Origin: Anaerolineaceae bacterium UBA2260
GTDB taxonomy: Bacteria > Chloroflexota > Anaerolineae > Anaerolineales > Anaerolineaceae
Assembly (NCBI GenBank): GCA_002347485.1
Contig: DDXM01000041.1
Location: 12,664 to 17,924, forward strand
DNA length: 5,261 nucleotides
Direction of reading: 5' to 3'
Both the position numbers and the translations under genes were made by a program. Position 1 is the first letter of the stretch. Each line of letters starts with the position of its first letter. Positions 5,165 to 5,261 of the stretch are shown here, in pieces. The notes under the pieces were generated by a model that was given only the letters and a program-made list of their open reading frames with translations, ran no database searches and was not told where the DNA came from.

Positions 5165-5222
5165 GTTGGCGAAATCTGTTGGCGAAATCTCATATGGCGA
5201 AATCTCATATTGACGATAAACT
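5165..5222. repeat. Short direct-repeat array between NUDIX gene and divergent promoter
   Basis: GTTGGCGAAATCT occurs at 5165-5177 and 5178-5190. TGGCGAAATCT follows at 5195-5205, with CATA after both the second and third copies. A fourth, degenerate copy, TTGACGATAAACT (5210-5222), contains the -35 box of the rightward promoter. The spacing between copies is 13, 15 and 16 bp, so this is not a strict tandem. It occupies the whole 5' region of the NUDIX gene and could be a set of regulator sites or a slippage product. Confidence 0.7.
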
Positions 5223-5238
5223 GTGATGTTTGTATAAT
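5210..5238 (+). promoter_or_regulatory. Near-consensus rightward promoter leaving the window
   Basis: TTGACG (5210-5215), a 17-bp spacer and a perfect TATAAT (5233-5238) predict transcription from about 5245 to the right. The target lies beyond the edge; 5239-5261 contain no start of a gene that I can identify. The 10-bp palindrome TAATCGATTA (5235-5244) covers the -10 and start region. Confidence 0.8.
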
Positions 5239-5261
5239 CGATTACGCAACCTTTTTTCTGT

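Noticed and set aside
5165..5209. CRISPR array
   Set aside because: The units are 11-13 bp with spacers of 0-4 bp, far below the repeat and spacer sizes of CRISPR, and no cas gene is present.
5235..5244. Operator palindrome TAATCGATTA
   Set aside because: A 10-bp AT-rich palindrome overlapping a TATAAT box is easily expected by chance, and no regulator is linked.

Overview
The window looks like chromosomal housekeeping DNA from a GC-balanced bacterium. The promoters are sigma-70 type (TTGACN, 17 bp, TATAAT or TAAAAT), start codons are ATG or GTG, and there is a lipobox-bearing solute-binding protein with a Thr/Pro-rich linker. My best guess is an environmental lineage such as Chloroflexota (Anaerolineae-like). 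That rests on the style of the proteins and is not proven by any marker in the window.

Layout, left to right. The 5' part of rsmG (16S rRNA m7G527 methyltransferase) runs leftward off the edge. Back to back with its promoter is a rightward promoter for tRNA-Gly(GCC), followed by an intrinsic terminator. The 3' end of this tRNA gene recurs twice in the next 130 bp, and the last copy carries an identical terminator. A gene-poor stretch of about 200 bp with short repeats and one perfect inverted repeat leads to a promoter and tRNA-Cys(GCA). A third rightward promoter then drives a CPA1-type K+(Na+)/H+ antiporter with a C-terminal TrkA-C domain. Its -10 box sits so close to the ATG that the mRNA is probably leaderless.

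The right half is a leftward cluster: a NUDIX hydrolase with an N-terminal NUDIX-associated domain, an orphan lipoprotein solute-binding protein with a GTG start, and rnhA (RNase HI). rnhA starts at a TGATG junction with the solute-binding gene, and its 3' end overlaps the antiporter's 3' end by 11 bp. Upstream of the NUDIX gene lies a short direct-repeat array next to a near-consensus rightward promoter that drives something beyond the right edge.

Functionally this is a mixture: rRNA modification, two tRNAs, ion homeostasis, nucleotide housecleaning, RNA-DNA hybrid removal, and one nutrient-binding lipoprotein without its transporter. I see no clearly new multi-gene system. The points most worth following up are the repeated tRNA-Gly tails, the apparent leaderless expression of the antiporter (and perhaps rsmG), the repeat array at the right-hand divergent promoter, and the odd coupling of a solute-binding protein to RNase HI.
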